Origin: Rhodococcus sp. SGAir0479 | Lineage (GTDB): Bacteria > Actinomycetota > Actinomycetes > Mycobacteriales > Mycobacteriaceae | Direction: 5' to 3' | NCBI RefSeq assembly: GCF_005484805.1 | Contig: NZ_CP039432.1 | Location: 4,526,001-4,590,000 of the forward strand | Length of the DNA: 64,000 nt | In this document: positions 8,129 to 16,008 of the stretch, piece after piece | How the letters are laid out: each line of letters starts with the position of its first letter | Numbering within the stretch: the first letter of the stretch is position 1 | Made by a program: the position numbers and the translations under genes | Notes under the pieces: model-generated | Databases searched by the model: none | What the model saw: only the letters and a program-made list of their open reading frames with translations | What the model was told of the DNA's origin: nothing

Positions 8129-9925
8129 GTGGATGCGGACGAGCGCACCGGCAGCGAGACGCGTAACGGAGTGTCGCGCAGAGGCTTTCTCGGGAAGGCC
8201 GCGGCCGCTGCGGCGGGCGCCGCGGCGCTGACCGGCATGGGATGGGCGCCGGCGTTCGCGCTCCCGGCGCCGGGATCGACAGGGTCCGGCGGCGGACCGG
8301 TCTCGAACCTCCCACTACCTCCTGACTTCCCGCAGGACATCCCGCTGGCGCAGCAGGGGTACGTCAACTGGGCCAAGGACATCCGCTTCGACGCCGTCTG
8401 GACCGCGACCGCGCGCACCCCCGACGATGTGGTGCGGATCGCGAACTGGGCCAAGGACAACGGGTTCCGGGTGCGCGCCAAGGGCACGATGCACGGGTGG
8501 AGCCCGTTCACGGTCGTTCCCGGCGAGAACGTCGAGCGGACGCTGCTGGTCGACACGATGACACACCTGAACACGGTGTCGGTCGACGCGAACGCTGCCC
8601 CCGCCCGTGTGACGGCCGGTGCGGGCGCCTCGATCGAGGCGGTGCTCACCGCACTCGAACACGAGGGCCTCGGCTGGGCCAACGCGCCCGCGATCGGAGA
8701 GCTGTCGATCGCCGGTGCCCTCGCGATCGGTGCCCACGGCGCGACCTACCCGGCATCGGGAGAGACGGTGACCCCCGGGCAGTCCTTCGGGTCGCTGTCC
8801 AATCTCATCCTCGCCATGACCGTGGTGACATGGGATGCGGCCGCCGAGCGGTACGTCCTGCGGGAGATCACCCGGGCCGAGCCCGAGATCACCGCGCTGC
8901 TGACACATCTGGGACGCACCTTCGTGACGTCGGTGACGCTGCAGGCGGGCGCGAACGCCCGCGTCCGGTGCCAGACATTCCTCGACATCCCGTGGCAGGA
9001 GATGTTCGCACCTGCGGGCTCCCCGGGACGCACCTACGAAAGCTACGTCGCCCGGTCCGGGCGCGTCGAGGCCATCTGGTTCCCGTTCACCGACAAGCCG
9101 TGGCTCAAGATCTGGACGCCGACGCCGGTCAAGCCGCGGGAATCACGGGAAGTGTTCGGGCCCTACAACTATTTCTTCTCCGACAACCTCCCCGAGCCGG
9201 TCACCGACCTGCTCGGCCAGGTCGCGGCAGGAATCCAGGGCGCCACGCCCGCGTTCGGTGTCGTGCAGCTGGCGGCCGTCCAGGCCGGCATCACGCTCAC
9301 GAACACCGGCGATTTGTGGGGTTGGTCGAAGGACGTGCTGTTCTACCTGCGGCACACGACGCTTCGGGTGATCGCCGGTGGCGGCGTGGTCCTCACCAAG
9401 CGGGCCAACATTCAGCGTGCCGTCAACGAGGTCACCACGTGGCACCACAACCGCATGACCGAGCTCGCGGCGCGGGGTGAGTACCCGATCAACTGTGCGT
9501 TCGAAGTCCGCATGTGCGGGGTCGACGACCAGGCCGAGGTGCTGGTGGAATCGGCCGGCCCGCCCAACCTCTCGGCCGTGCGGCCGCGTCCGGACCATCC
9601 GGAGTGGGACACCTGCATCTGGATGAACGTCACCACACTGCCGGGCACCGCCGGAGCCACCGAGTACCTGCGCGAGTTGGAGCGCTTCATGGCCGGGAAC
9701 TTCTCGGGGGAATACGCCACCTTCCGGTCCGAGTGGGCCAAGGGCTGGGCCTTCACCGACCAGGGCGGCTACCGCGACACCGAATGGCTGGACGAGGTGC
9801 TGCCGGCGGCCTACACGGCCGGCGTCCCGGCGAACGGGAACTGGTCCGCGGCCTGGGCCTCCTTCGACGCCCACGACCCGCACCGCGTGTTCGCCAACTC
9901 CTTCCACGAGCGGTGGATGCCGTAG
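8129..9925 (+). CDS. Tat-exported cholesterol oxidase, covalent-FAD (class II) type
   Basis: A 598-residue flavoprotein of the vanillyl-alcohol oxidase fold. It resembles the Brevibacterium sterolicum class II cholesterol oxidase, which converts cholesterol and O2 to cholest-4-en-3-one and H2O2. Evidence: a twin-arginine signal (SRRGFLGK plus an Ala-rich stretch, cleavage near AFA-LPAPG), the FAD-domain segment TPDDVVRIANWAKDNGFRVR, and GTMHGWSPF, whose His (about 122) matches the covalent FAD attachment site. GTG 8129 is preferred because GGAG precedes it and the n-region length is right; TTG 8060 is in frame but overlaps the candidate promoter. Confidence 0.88.
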   Translation: MDADERTGSETRNGVSRRGFLGKAAAAAAGAAALTGMGWAPAFALPAPGSTGSGGGPVSNLPLPPDFPQDIPLAQQGYVNWAKDIRFDAVWTATARTPDDVVRIANWAKDNGFRVRAKGTMHGWSPFTVVPGENVERTLLVDTMTHLNTVSVDANAAPARVTAGAGASIEAVLTALEHEGLGWANAPAIGELSIAGALAIGAHGATYPASGETVTPGQSFGSLSNLILAMTVVTWDAAAERYVLREITRAEPEITALLTHLGRTFVTSVTLQAGANARVRCQTFLDIPWQEMFAPAGSPGRTYESYVARSGRVEAIWFPFTDKPWLKIWTPTPVKPRESREVFGPYNYFFSDNLPEPVTDLLGQVAAGIQGATPAFGVVQLAAVQAGITLTNTGDLWGWSKDVLFYLRHTTLRVIAGGGVVLTKRANIQRAVNEVTTWHHNRMTELAARGEYPINCAFEVRMCGVDDQAEVLVESAGPPNLSAVRPRPDHPEWDTCIWMNVTTLPGTAGATEYLRELERFMAGNFSGEYATFRSEWAKGWAFTDQGGYRDTEWLDEVLPAAYTAGVPANGNWSAAWASFDAHDPHRVFANSFHERWMP

Positions 9926-10134
9926 CGGCCGCGGTAGGCGGCAGAATCCTGCGGGAGCTGGCGGTCGTGCTGAACCGGCTGGCCGACGCCGCGGACCGCG
10001 TCGGCGCCGCGCACGAGACGTTCGACCGTTACGGTGTCCACCTCGACACCGAGCGCAGCGCCGCCGACGGCGACGGATGGCGAGGGGCGGGAGCAGCCGG
10101 CTCGCACCGACCGACCGAGAGGACCACCACGTGA
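9913..10134 (+). CDS. Small coupled ORF, 73 aa, helical
   Basis: This GTG-started frame overlaps the end of the oxidase by 13 nt and ends in a 4-bp GTGA overlap with the hydrolase start, the coupling pattern used elsewhere here. The product begins with an amphipathic helix (GRILRELAVVLNRLADAADRV) and ends in a polar tail. GGGAG inside it could instead drive a GTG about 50 nt further in. No family; it may be a real small protein or a translational bridge. Confidence 0.4.
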   Translation: MDAVAAAVGGRILRELAVVLNRLADAADRVGAAHETFDRYGVHLDTERSAADGDGWRGAGAAGSHRPTERTTT

Positions 10135-10964
10135 GCGACTGGCCGCTGACCGAGACCTTCCGCAGTACCCACGGGGACGTCCGCTGGGGCAACCTCGGGC
10201 AACCGGGGGAGGTGCCGGTCGTCCTGCTGCACGGCACACCGTTCTCGTCGTACGTCTGGCGCGCCGTGGCTCGCTCGCTCGCGCGCCGTCACCACGTGTT
10301 CGTCTGGGACATGCCGGGTTACGGCGAGTCGGAGAAACATGTCGGCCAGGACGTCTCGCTGGCCGCACAGGGCCGGGTCTTCACCGAGCTTCTCGCGCAC
10401 TGGGGCCTCGAGGAGCCGCTGGTGATCAGCCACGACTTCGGCGGCGCCGTCGCGTTGCGGGCGCACCTGCTGCACGGTGCCCGTTATCGTGCGCTCGCGC
10501 TGGTCGACGTGGTTGCGCTGGCGCCGTGGGGAAGTCCGTTCTTCCGGCTCGTCGGCGAGCACTCCGACGTCTTCGAACGCCTGCCGCCCGCACTGCACGG
10601 CGCCCTGGTCCGCGAGTACGTGAGTTCGGCCAGCAGCCCAGGGTTGCACCCCGCGGTCCTGGACCGGCTGGTGCAGCCGTGGCTCGACGACTGTGGCCAG
10701 GCGGCCTTCTACCGGCAGATCGCCCAGGCGGACCAGGCCTACACCGACGAGGTGCAGAACCGCTACGGCGACATCGGAATCCCGACGCTGGTGTGCTGGG
10801 GCGAGGACGACAGCTGGATTCCCGAGGCCAAGGGACGAGAACTCGCGGAACGGATTCCCGGTGCCCGATTCGAGGTGATCCCGGGCGCGGGCCACCTCGT
10901 CCAGGAGGACGCCCCTGCCGAACTCACGGCCACGCTCCTGGCCTTTCTCGGGGAGCAGTGCTGA
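10131..10964 (+). CDS. Alpha/beta hydrolase with aspartate nucleophile
   Basis: A 277-residue alpha/beta-hydrolase. The oxyanion motif HGTPFSSYVW precedes the nucleophile elbow SHDFGG, so the nucleophile is Asp (about residue 102) rather than Ser. That is the arrangement of haloalkane/fluoroacetate dehalogenases and epoxide hydrolases. The acid is in WGEDDSWIP and the His in GAGHLVQEDAP. Start GTG 10131 overlaps the small ORF and has AGAGGA upstream. Placement behind the cholesterol oxidase could mean a linked role, but this is inference. Confidence 0.85.
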   Translation: MSDWPLTETFRSTHGDVRWGNLGQPGEVPVVLLHGTPFSSYVWRAVARSLARRHHVFVWDMPGYGESEKHVGQDVSLAAQGRVFTELLAHWGLEEPLVISHDFGGAVALRAHLLHGARYRALALVDVVALAPWGSPFFRLVGEHSDVFERLPPALHGALVREYVSSASSPGLHPAVLDRLVQPWLDDCGQAAFYRQIAQADQAYTDEVQNRYGDIGIPTLVCWGEDDSWIPEAKGRELAERIPGARFEVIPGAGHLVQEDAPAELTATLLAFLGEQC

Positions 10965-11003
10965 GCGACCACGACCGCTGCGGGTGTAACAGCACGAAAG
11001 AAG

Positions 11004-11288
11004 ATGCCTACCAGAAGGTATGAAACTTTCCCGGATCGTCATGTCGTCGACGTGTCGGTGCTGCCGGGGCTGAGCACCGGTCCGGCCGGTGTCTACGGCG
11101 CCGGGTGCACGTATGTGGTGGTGCCCAGAACCCCGGTGATGTTCGGGCACGCCGTCACGCTGTGGACGCCGACGGCTCCCGGTGAGCACTCGATCATGGC
11201 GTACCAGACGTCGGCGGGCGGCCCCGAGGAAACGGTGACGGTCGACGCGGCGACGCCGCTCGGTCCGCTCTGTCTCGTCGCGCCCTGA
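11004..11288 (+). CDS. Hypothetical beta-rich protein or remnant of an exported protein
   Basis: The 94-residue frame is beta-rich (GAGCTYVVVPRTPV, GHAVTLWTPTAPGEHSIMAYQT), like the Ig-like exported proteins of Nocardia/Rhodococcus, but it has no signal peptide. An out-of-frame ATG at about 11020 (MKLSRIVMSS) looks like the beginning of a signal peptide whose hydrophobic core is missing. The locus may therefore be a deleted, frameshifted gene; a short intact gene is the alternative. No convincing ribosome binding site. Confidence 0.4.
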   Translation: MPTRRYETFPDRHVVDVSVLPGLSTGPAGVYGAGCTYVVVPRTPVMFGHAVTLWTPTAPGEHSIMAYQTSAGGPEETVTVDAATPLGPLCLVAP

Positions 11289-11338
11289 CCGCGGGCTCCC
11301 CGCCGTGTCGGCCCGGTGCCTGCGGGCGCTCGACAAAG

Positions 11339-11376
11339 GACGAGGCCCGGCACCGAAGTCGGTGCCGGGCCTCGTC
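11339..11376. terminator. Hairpin terminator between convergent genes
   Basis: GACGAGGCCCGGCACCG and CGGTGCCGGGCCTCGTC pair perfectly over 17 bp with a 4-nt loop. The hairpin lies 13 nt beyond the stop of the siderophore-binding protein gene, which it should terminate. Confidence 0.8.
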
Positions 11377-11389
11377 GCGGGCGCACGGG

Positions 11390-12430
11390 TTACTGCTTGC
11401 CGCCCAACAGGTTCTGCAGGTCGTCGAGCACGATCATCGCGCCCGTGGGGCCCAGCGCCAGGAACCAGGTCTCGTCGGACACCGGAACCGCCTTGCCGTT
11501 CTTGACGGCGTTCATGCTCGCCCACAGCGGGCCGCCGAGCACCTCGCCCTCGGCGGTGGTGTCGGGCTTGCCGTAGGTGGAGTAGAAGATCCAGTCGCCG
11601 TCGGCCTGCGTGATGGTCTCCGGGCTCACCTCGACGGCCAGCTCCTCGATGTTCTGGACGTCGGGGCGGCGCAAGCCCACGTCCTGCAGGATCACGCCGA
11701 TGAACGACAGGTTGCCGTACAGGCGGGTCTTGCCGGACATGAAGCGCACCAGCGAGATCGACGGATCGCCCTGGATGCCCTGACGGACCTCGTCGGCGCG
11801 CGCCTGGTAGTCGTTGAGCACCGTCTCGGCCTTCTTCTCCTCGCCGAGCGTGTCGGCGACGAGCAGGAAGTTCTCCTTCCACGGGAAGCCGGGGCGGATG
11901 CTGAAGACCGTGGGTGCGATCTCCGACAGCCGCGGGTACGTCTTGTCTGCGCGCAGCTTGCTGCCCAGGATCAGATCCGGCTGCAGCGCGGTGATGGCCT
12001 CGAGGTTGAGGTTGTTGGTGGTGCCCACGTCGGGCACACCCGCGAGCTTGTCGGCCAGGTACGACGGCTGACCCGCGGCGCCCTCCGGGCTCGCGATGCC
12101 GACCGGCGTGATGCCGAGCGACAGCACGTCGTCGAGTTCGCCGCCGTCGAGCACGACCACGCGCTCGGGCTTCTTCTCCAGCACGGTCTCGCCGAGCGCG
12201 TGCTTGACGGTGCGCGGGAACTGGCCCGGCTGCGCGTCGCTGCCCAGTTCCGCGGTGGCGGTGTCGGCCGTCGCGAACAGGCGACCGCCGGTCGCGACGT
12301 CGCCGTTGCCGGCCGGGTTGTCGGTGGCGTTGTCGGACGAGCCGCACGCGGTGGCGGCGAAGACGGTCGCCAGTGCGACCAGCGCGACGCGGACCGAGGT
12401 GCGCCGACGAAGAGGGGTTCGAGCGAACAT
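11390..12430 (-). CDS. Iron-siderophore ABC transporter substrate-binding lipoprotein
   Basis: A 346-residue FecB/FhuD-type binding protein. The signal peptide ends in a lipobox (FAATACGS), so it should be anchored to the outer face of the membrane. The periplasmic-binding core follows: ERVVVLDGGELDDVLSLGITPVGIAS, then EAITALQPDLILGSK and EIAPTVF. It should hand ferric siderophore to a FecCD-type permease, but none is in the window, so the gene is an orphan binding protein. An IdeR-type box touches its start codon, predicting repression in iron-replete cells. Confidence 0.9.
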   Translation of the reverse strand: MFARTPLRRRTSVRVALVALATVFAATACGSSDNATDNPAGNGDVATGGRLFATADTATAELGSDAQPGQFPRTVKHALGETVLEKKPERVVVLDGGELDDVLSLGITPVGIASPEGAAGQPSYLADKLAGVPDVGTTNNLNLEAITALQPDLILGSKLRADKTYPRLSEIAPTVFSIRPGFPWKENFLLVADTLGEEKKAETVLNDYQARADEVRQGIQGDPSISLVRFMSGKTRLYGNLSFIGVILQDVGLRRPDVQNIEELAVEVSPETITQADGDWIFYSTYGKPDTTAEGEVLGGPLWASMNAVKNGKAVPVSDETWFLALGPTGAMIVLDDLQNLLGGKQ

Positions 12431-12448
12431 TAGGTCAGGCTAGCCTGC
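12430..12448. promoter_or_regulatory. IdeR/DtxR iron box at the siderophore-binding protein start
   Basis: TTAGGTCAGGCTAGCCTGC matches the 19-bp IdeR consensus TTAGGTTAGGCTAACCTAA at 15 positions. It abuts the ATG on the minus strand and covers a possible -10 (TAGCCT) 6 nt from the start, so bound IdeR-Fe would block a leaderless promoter. Confidence 0.75.
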
Positions 12449-12496
12449 GGCTGGACCGGATCCCGCGGCGGGATCCGCGTGTCGGTTCCGCTTCGT

Positions 12497-12520
12497 GGCG
12501 CAACGACCGGCGCAATGACC
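12497..12520. repeat. Tandem 12-bp direct repeat upstream of the ClgR/PopR-like gene
   Basis: GGCGCAACGACC is followed directly by GGCGCAATGACC (11 of 12 identical), then a degenerate GTCGCGGCCA. The pair lies 36 nt upstream of the regulator start and could be an operator or activator site. No known binding protein is assigned. Confidence 0.45.
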
Positions 12521-12555
12521 GTCGCGGCCACCGCCCGTCCCGGTAGCCTGCTGCC

Positions 12556-12867
12556 ATGGGCGAAACGGACCGGCTGTGGCGAGAGGTCGTCGGTGAGCAG
12601 ATTCGGCGCATCCGCACCGATCGCGCCGAGCGGCTGACGGACGTGGCGGAGCGGTCCGGGGTGTCGCCGCAGTACCTGTCGGAGATCGAACGCGGACTCA
12701 AGGACCCGTCCTCCGAGTTGCTGGCCGCCGTCGCCGGCGCGCTGGGAACGAACATCGAGGGCCTGGTGCGGCGCGCGTACCCGCTCGCGCCCGTGGTGCG
12801 GCTCGCCGCCCCGGCCCCGCCGAGCGTTCGACGCGTGCCGCCCGGCCCGGTGTGCCTGGCGGCCTGA
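12556..12867 (+). CDS. XRE-family regulator, ClgR/PopR type, with C-terminal LAA
   Basis: A 103-residue protein with one Cro/CI helix-turn-helix (RLTDVAERSGVSPQYLSEIERG) followed by SSELLAAVAGALG, the conserved pattern of ClgR and PopR, which activate clp genes in actinobacteria. It ends in CLAA. In Streptomyces, PopR is degraded by ClpP through its two C-terminal alanines, so the ending here is a likely degron. The gene faces the two-gene clpP operon and is the obvious candidate to control it. The Pro-rich tail after residue 75 lacks recognisable structure. Confidence 0.85.
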   Translation: MGETDRLWREVVGEQIRRIRTDRAERLTDVAERSGVSPQYLSEIERGLKDPSSELLAAVAGALGTNIEGLVRRAYPLAPVVRLAAPAPPSVRRVPPGPVCLAA

Positions 12868-12892
12868 CGGCCGACCGGGGCACGCCGGGACG

Positions 12893-13492
12893 TCAGGGGT
12901 GGGCGCGGTTCGCGACCACCGTGTCGACGATTCCGTAGTCGATCGCCGCGTCGGGCGCGAGGACCAGCTGCCGCTCGATGTCGGTGCGGACCTGGTGGGC
13001 GCTGCGGCCGGTGCGGTCGGCCAGAATCTGTTCCTGGAGCCGGCGGACCCGCTCGATCTCCTCGGCCTCGAGCACGAGATCCGGGATGGCGGCCCGCCCA
13101 CCCTCGGTGACCGGTGGATGCAGCACCACGCGTCCGTGCCGCAGAATCGACCGCCGTCCGGGAGTGCCCCCCGCCAGCAGCAGGGCCGCGCTGCCGACCG
13201 CCTCGCCCACGCAGGTCGTCTCGATGGGGGCCTGGACGAACTGCATCGCGTCGTACACCGCCAGCACCGACGCCAGGGCGCCGCCGGGTGAGTTGATGTA
13301 CAGGGAGATGGGCCGCTCCGGCCCCTCGCTCTCGAGGTGCAGCAACTGGGCGATGACGGCGTTCGCGACGCCCTGGTCCACTGCGGTGCCGAGGTACACG
13401 ATGCGCTCGGCCAACAATCGGCTGTAGATGTCGACCGTCCGTTCGCCGCTGGAGGTCGACAGGGTGACGTAGGGGATCGTGTACGTGCTCAC
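12893..13492 (-). CDS. ClpP-like subunit lacking catalytic Ser and Asp (ClpR-like)
   Basis: A 199-residue ClpP fold ([39 protein letters not shown]). The active-site segment reads [13 protein letters not shown] where active ClpP has CMGQAASMGAFLL, so the serine position is Gly100 with a Ser one place later. His125 is kept (VVLHPP). The third residue, Asp in ERDRFLSAPEA, is Gln175 ([11 protein letters not shown]). It is therefore probably inactive and may pair with the active ClpP encoded just upstream, with which it shares a 4-bp ATGA overlap, as ClpR does in cyanobacteria and plastids. Confidence 0.85.
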   Translation of the reverse strand: MSTYTIPYVTLSTSSGERTVDIYSRLLAERIVYLGTAVDQGVANAVIAQLLHLESEGPERPISLYINSPGGALASVLAVYDAMQFVQAPIETTCVGEAVGSAALLLAGGTPGRRSILRHGRVVLHPPVTEGGRAAIPDLVLEAEEIERVRRLQEQILADRTGRSAHQVRTDIERQLVLAPDAAIDYGIVDTVVANRAHP

Positions 13493-14112
13493 CGCGCCAC
13501 CCCCAGTCCGAACGTGCGGGAGAGGCGGCGGGGAATCACGTCGTCGAGCGTCGTGACGATCCCGTCGACGAAGCCGTACTCGCGCGCCTCGTCCGCGGTG
13601 AACCAGCGGTCGCGCACCGAGTCCTCGGTGATCTGGTCGACCGGTCTTCCGGTGTCCTCGGCGATACAGGCGAGGACGGTGTCCCGGGTGTGACGGATGT
13701 CGTCGGCCTGGATCGCGACGTCCGGCGCCGAACCGCCCACCCCGCCGGAGCCCTGGTGCAGCAGCACCTTCGAGTGCGGCAGCGCCAGGCGCTTCCCTCG
13801 GGTCCCGGCCGACAGCAGGAACTGGCCCGCGCTGTAGGCCATCCCCAGATTCACCGTCGCGACATCGTTGGGCACCGCGCGCATGCAGTCGCGAATCGCG
13901 AGCATGCCGGGCACCGATCCGCCGGGCGAATTGATCAGCAACGCGATGTCCGACTCCGGGTCCTCGGCGGCCAGGACGAGCAGCGCGGTGCAGATGCGGT
14001 TGGTGTTGGCCTGCTCGAGCGCGTCACCGAGCAGGATCATCCGCTGCGCGAACAGGCGTTGATTGAGATCGCGGTCGAGTACCGCGGTGGGATCGATCGT
14101 GTTTTCCGACAT
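13489..14112 (-). CDS. clpP: ATP-dependent Clp protease proteolytic subunit, triad intact
   Basis: A 207-residue ClpP. Ser94 lies in [13 protein letters not shown], His119 in SKVLLHQG and Asp168 in [11 protein letters not shown], so the triad is complete. With a Clp ATPase it degrades unfolded or tagged proteins in the cytoplasm. It is the first gene of a two-gene operon with the degenerate ClpP. The essential clpP1P2 pair normally sits beside tig/clpX, so this is probably an accessory pair comparable to Streptomyces clpP3clpP4. ATG 14112 starts the homologous sequence; the frame is open further upstream but overlaps the tRNA terminator. Confidence 0.9.
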   Translation of the reverse strand: MSENTIDPTAVLDRDLNQRLFAQRMILLGDALEQANTNRICTALLVLAAEDPESDIALLINSPGGSVPGMLAIRDCMRAVPNDVATVNLGMAYSAGQFLLSAGTRGKRLALPHSKVLLHQGSGGVGGSAPDVAIQADDIRHTRDTVLACIAEDTGRPVDQITEDSVRDRWFTADEAREYGFVDGIVTTLDDVIPRRLSRTFGLGVAR

Positions 14113-14228
14113 GCGCTCGACTCTGCGGCGCGGGGATCCGGCGGACAATGCCACGCTGCTGTGAGCGGATCCGCCCACGGCGAACGGCGCCCGGCCCGCC
14201 GTGGCGGCACCCGGCCCCGAACGAGAAA

Positions 14229-14257
14229 GACCCCGTCCGAACGTGTCGGACGGGGTC
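14229..14257 (-). terminator. Terminator downstream of tRNA-Pro
   Basis: GACCCCGTCCGA and TCGGACGGGGTC form a 12-bp stem with a 5-nt loop. On the minus strand it is followed by a T-rich run (TTTCT). It separates the tRNA from the clpP operon. Confidence 0.8.
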
Positions 14258-14271
14258 TTGCTGTTCTTCAC

Positions 14272-14348
<77 letters not shown>

Positions 14349-14403
14349 GTGTTGAACCTCGGTTAGCTTACATTACCGATCTCGTCGGGGTTAAATCGGC
14401 TGG

Positions 14404-15384
14404 TCAGCGACCCAAAACCGCGTCCTCCGCGGCGACGGCGGCGCGGGTGGCGGCGGTGTCCTCGCGGGGCGCCGGCACCAGCGTGAGCAGCGTCGCCTCG
14501 GGGCGGCAGCAGAACCGGGCCGGGGCGTACGGCGACGTGCCGACGCCCGCCGACACGTGCAGCCGCATGTGCGCGCCCCACCGGGACGGGCCCTTCACCC
14601 GGGAGCGATCCAGCTGGCAGTTGGTCACGAGCGCACCGTAGAACGGCAGGCACAGCTGGCCGCCGTGCGTGTGGCCGGCCAGCACCAGGTCGTAGCCGTC
14701 GCCGGCGAAGCGGTCCAGGACCCGGGGCTCGGGGGAGTGGGTGATCCCCAACTTGAGCTGCGCGAGCGGGTTGGGCGGGCCCGCGATGGTGTCGTAGCGA
14801 TCGCGCTTCAGGTGCGGATCGTCGACACCGGCCGCGGCGATGCGCACGCCCGCGACCTCGAGCTCGCGGTGCACGTGGGTGACGTCGAGCCAGCCCCGCT
14901 CGGTGAACGCGGCACGCAGATCGGCCCACGGCAGCGGCGCGCCGAGCACCCGGCGGTGCTCCTTCTTGAAGTAGTTGAGGGGGTTCTTCGGCTTGGGCGC
15001 GAAGTAGTCGTTGCTGCCGAACACGAACAGGCCGGGGCGCGCCAACAGCCCGCCCATGGCCTGCACGACGGCCGGCACCGACCTGGCGTGCGAGAGGTTG
15101 TCACCGGTGTTGACCACCAGATCGGGTTCCAGCCGATCGAGCTCGCGCAGCCAGTTCTGCTTGAGCTTCTGGTTGGGCATCATGTGCAGATCGCTGATGT
15201 GCAGCACCCGGAGGGTCGCCGAACCCGGCTCGAGGACCGGCATCGTCGCCTCCCGGAGCGCGAACGCGTTGCGCTCGATCAGCGAGGCGTAACCGACGCC
15301 CAGTGCGGCGGCGCCCGCGGTGGCGAGCGCGGTGCGGCTCAGGACGCTACGGCCGGGGATGCGGTGCGACAGATCAGACACCAT
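14404..15384 (-). CDS. Membrane-anchored metallophosphoesterase
   Basis: A 326-residue calcineurin-like phosphoesterase. The five metal motifs are visible: HISDLHMM, VNTGDNL, FGSNDYF (the GNHE position, here GSND), GITHSP and LAGHTHGGQ. A hydrophobic N-terminus (LSRTALATAGAAALGVGYASL) suggests a membrane anchor with the enzyme outside. Homologues sit near ponA2 in mycobacteria and may act on cell-envelope phosphodiesters; the substrate is unknown. It is divergent from the YqeY gene. ATG 15384 fits the family start. Confidence 0.85.
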   Translation of the reverse strand: MVSDLSHRIPGRSVLSRTALATAGAAALGVGYASLIERNAFALREATMPVLEPGSATLRVLHISDLHMMPNQKLKQNWLRELDRLEPDLVVNTGDNLSHARSVPAVVQAMGGLLARPGLFVFGSNDYFAPKPKNPLNYFKKEHRRVLGAPLPWADLRAAFTERGWLDVTHVHRELEVAGVRIAAAGVDDPHLKRDRYDTIAGPPNPLAQLKLGITHSPEPRVLDRFAGDGYDLVLAGHTHGGQLCLPFYGALVTNCQLDRSRVKGPSRWGAHMRLHVSAGVGTSPYAPARFCCRPEATLLTLVPAPREDTAATRAAVAAEDAVLGR

Positions 15385-15448
15385 TTCAGAATACGGGTGT
15401 CGGCAATGAAGATGCAGGACGTGGCGCGGGGCGCGTACCGTTCGGCGC

Positions 15449-15925
15449 ATGGCCGATACCGCTCCCACGCTCAAGTCCCAGCTCCGTGCCGACCTCACGA
15501 CCGCGATGAAGGCCAAGGATCAACTGCGGCTGTCCACGCTGCGCATGATCCTCGCCGCGGTGCAGAAGGAGGAAACCGCCGGCAAGGAGGCGCGCGAGCT
15601 GACCGACGACGAGGTGCTCAAGGTCCTGGCGAAGGAGTCGAAGAAGCGTGGCGAGGCCGCGGAGGTCTACACCGAGGCCGGTCGCGGGGAACTCGCCGCG
15701 AACGAGCGCGCCGAGGCGCAGGTGATCGACTCGTACCTGCCCACCCCGCTCACCGACGCCGAACTGGCCGATGTCGCCGACACGGCCATCGCGCAGGTCG
15801 CCGAGGAGATCGGCGAACGACCCGGGATGCGCCAGATGGGGCAGGTCATGAAGGCCGCCACCGCGATCGCGGCGGGCAAGGCCGACGGTTCGCGCATCTC
15901 CAAGGCGGTCAAGGACCGCCTCTAG
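15449..15925 (+). CDS. GatB/YqeY domain-containing protein
   Basis: A 158-residue all-alpha YqeY protein with the typical start LKSQLRADLTTAMKAKD, then RLSTLRMILAAVQKEE, IDSYLPTPLTDAEL and the C-terminal MGQVMKAATA with GSRISKAVKDRL. The domain is shared with the tail of GatB and is suspected to contact tRNA or an amidotransferase; no activity is established. Divergent from the phosphoesterase with a 64-nt promoter region. Confidence 0.9.
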   Translation: MADTAPTLKSQLRADLTTAMKAKDQLRLSTLRMILAAVQKEETAGKEARELTDDEVLKVLAKESKKRGEAAEVYTEAGRGELAANERAEAQVIDSYLPTPLTDAELADVADTAIAQVAEEIGERPGMRQMGQVMKAATAIAAGKADGSRISKAVKDRL

Positions 15926-16008
15926 GGTGCGAGCGGCTCCCGCGGATCCGATCCACCCGCCCCGCCTGTCCCGCCCTTTCGGTCCGTAACGACCGCCTCC
16001 CCGAACAA

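Noticed and set aside
10029-12347. Open frame of 772 codons on the minus strand spanning the hydrolase and siderophore-binding genes
   Set aside because: It overlaps two well-supported genes on both strands, crosses a terminator hairpin and has an Arg/Gly/Pro-rich translation typical of a shadow frame.
14113-14228. Search for a ClgR/PopR box before the clpP operon
   Set aside because: Only a short GCGGATCCGC palindrome (about 14164-14173) was seen; it does not fit the CGC-N5-GCG pattern I remember, so no operator is annotated.
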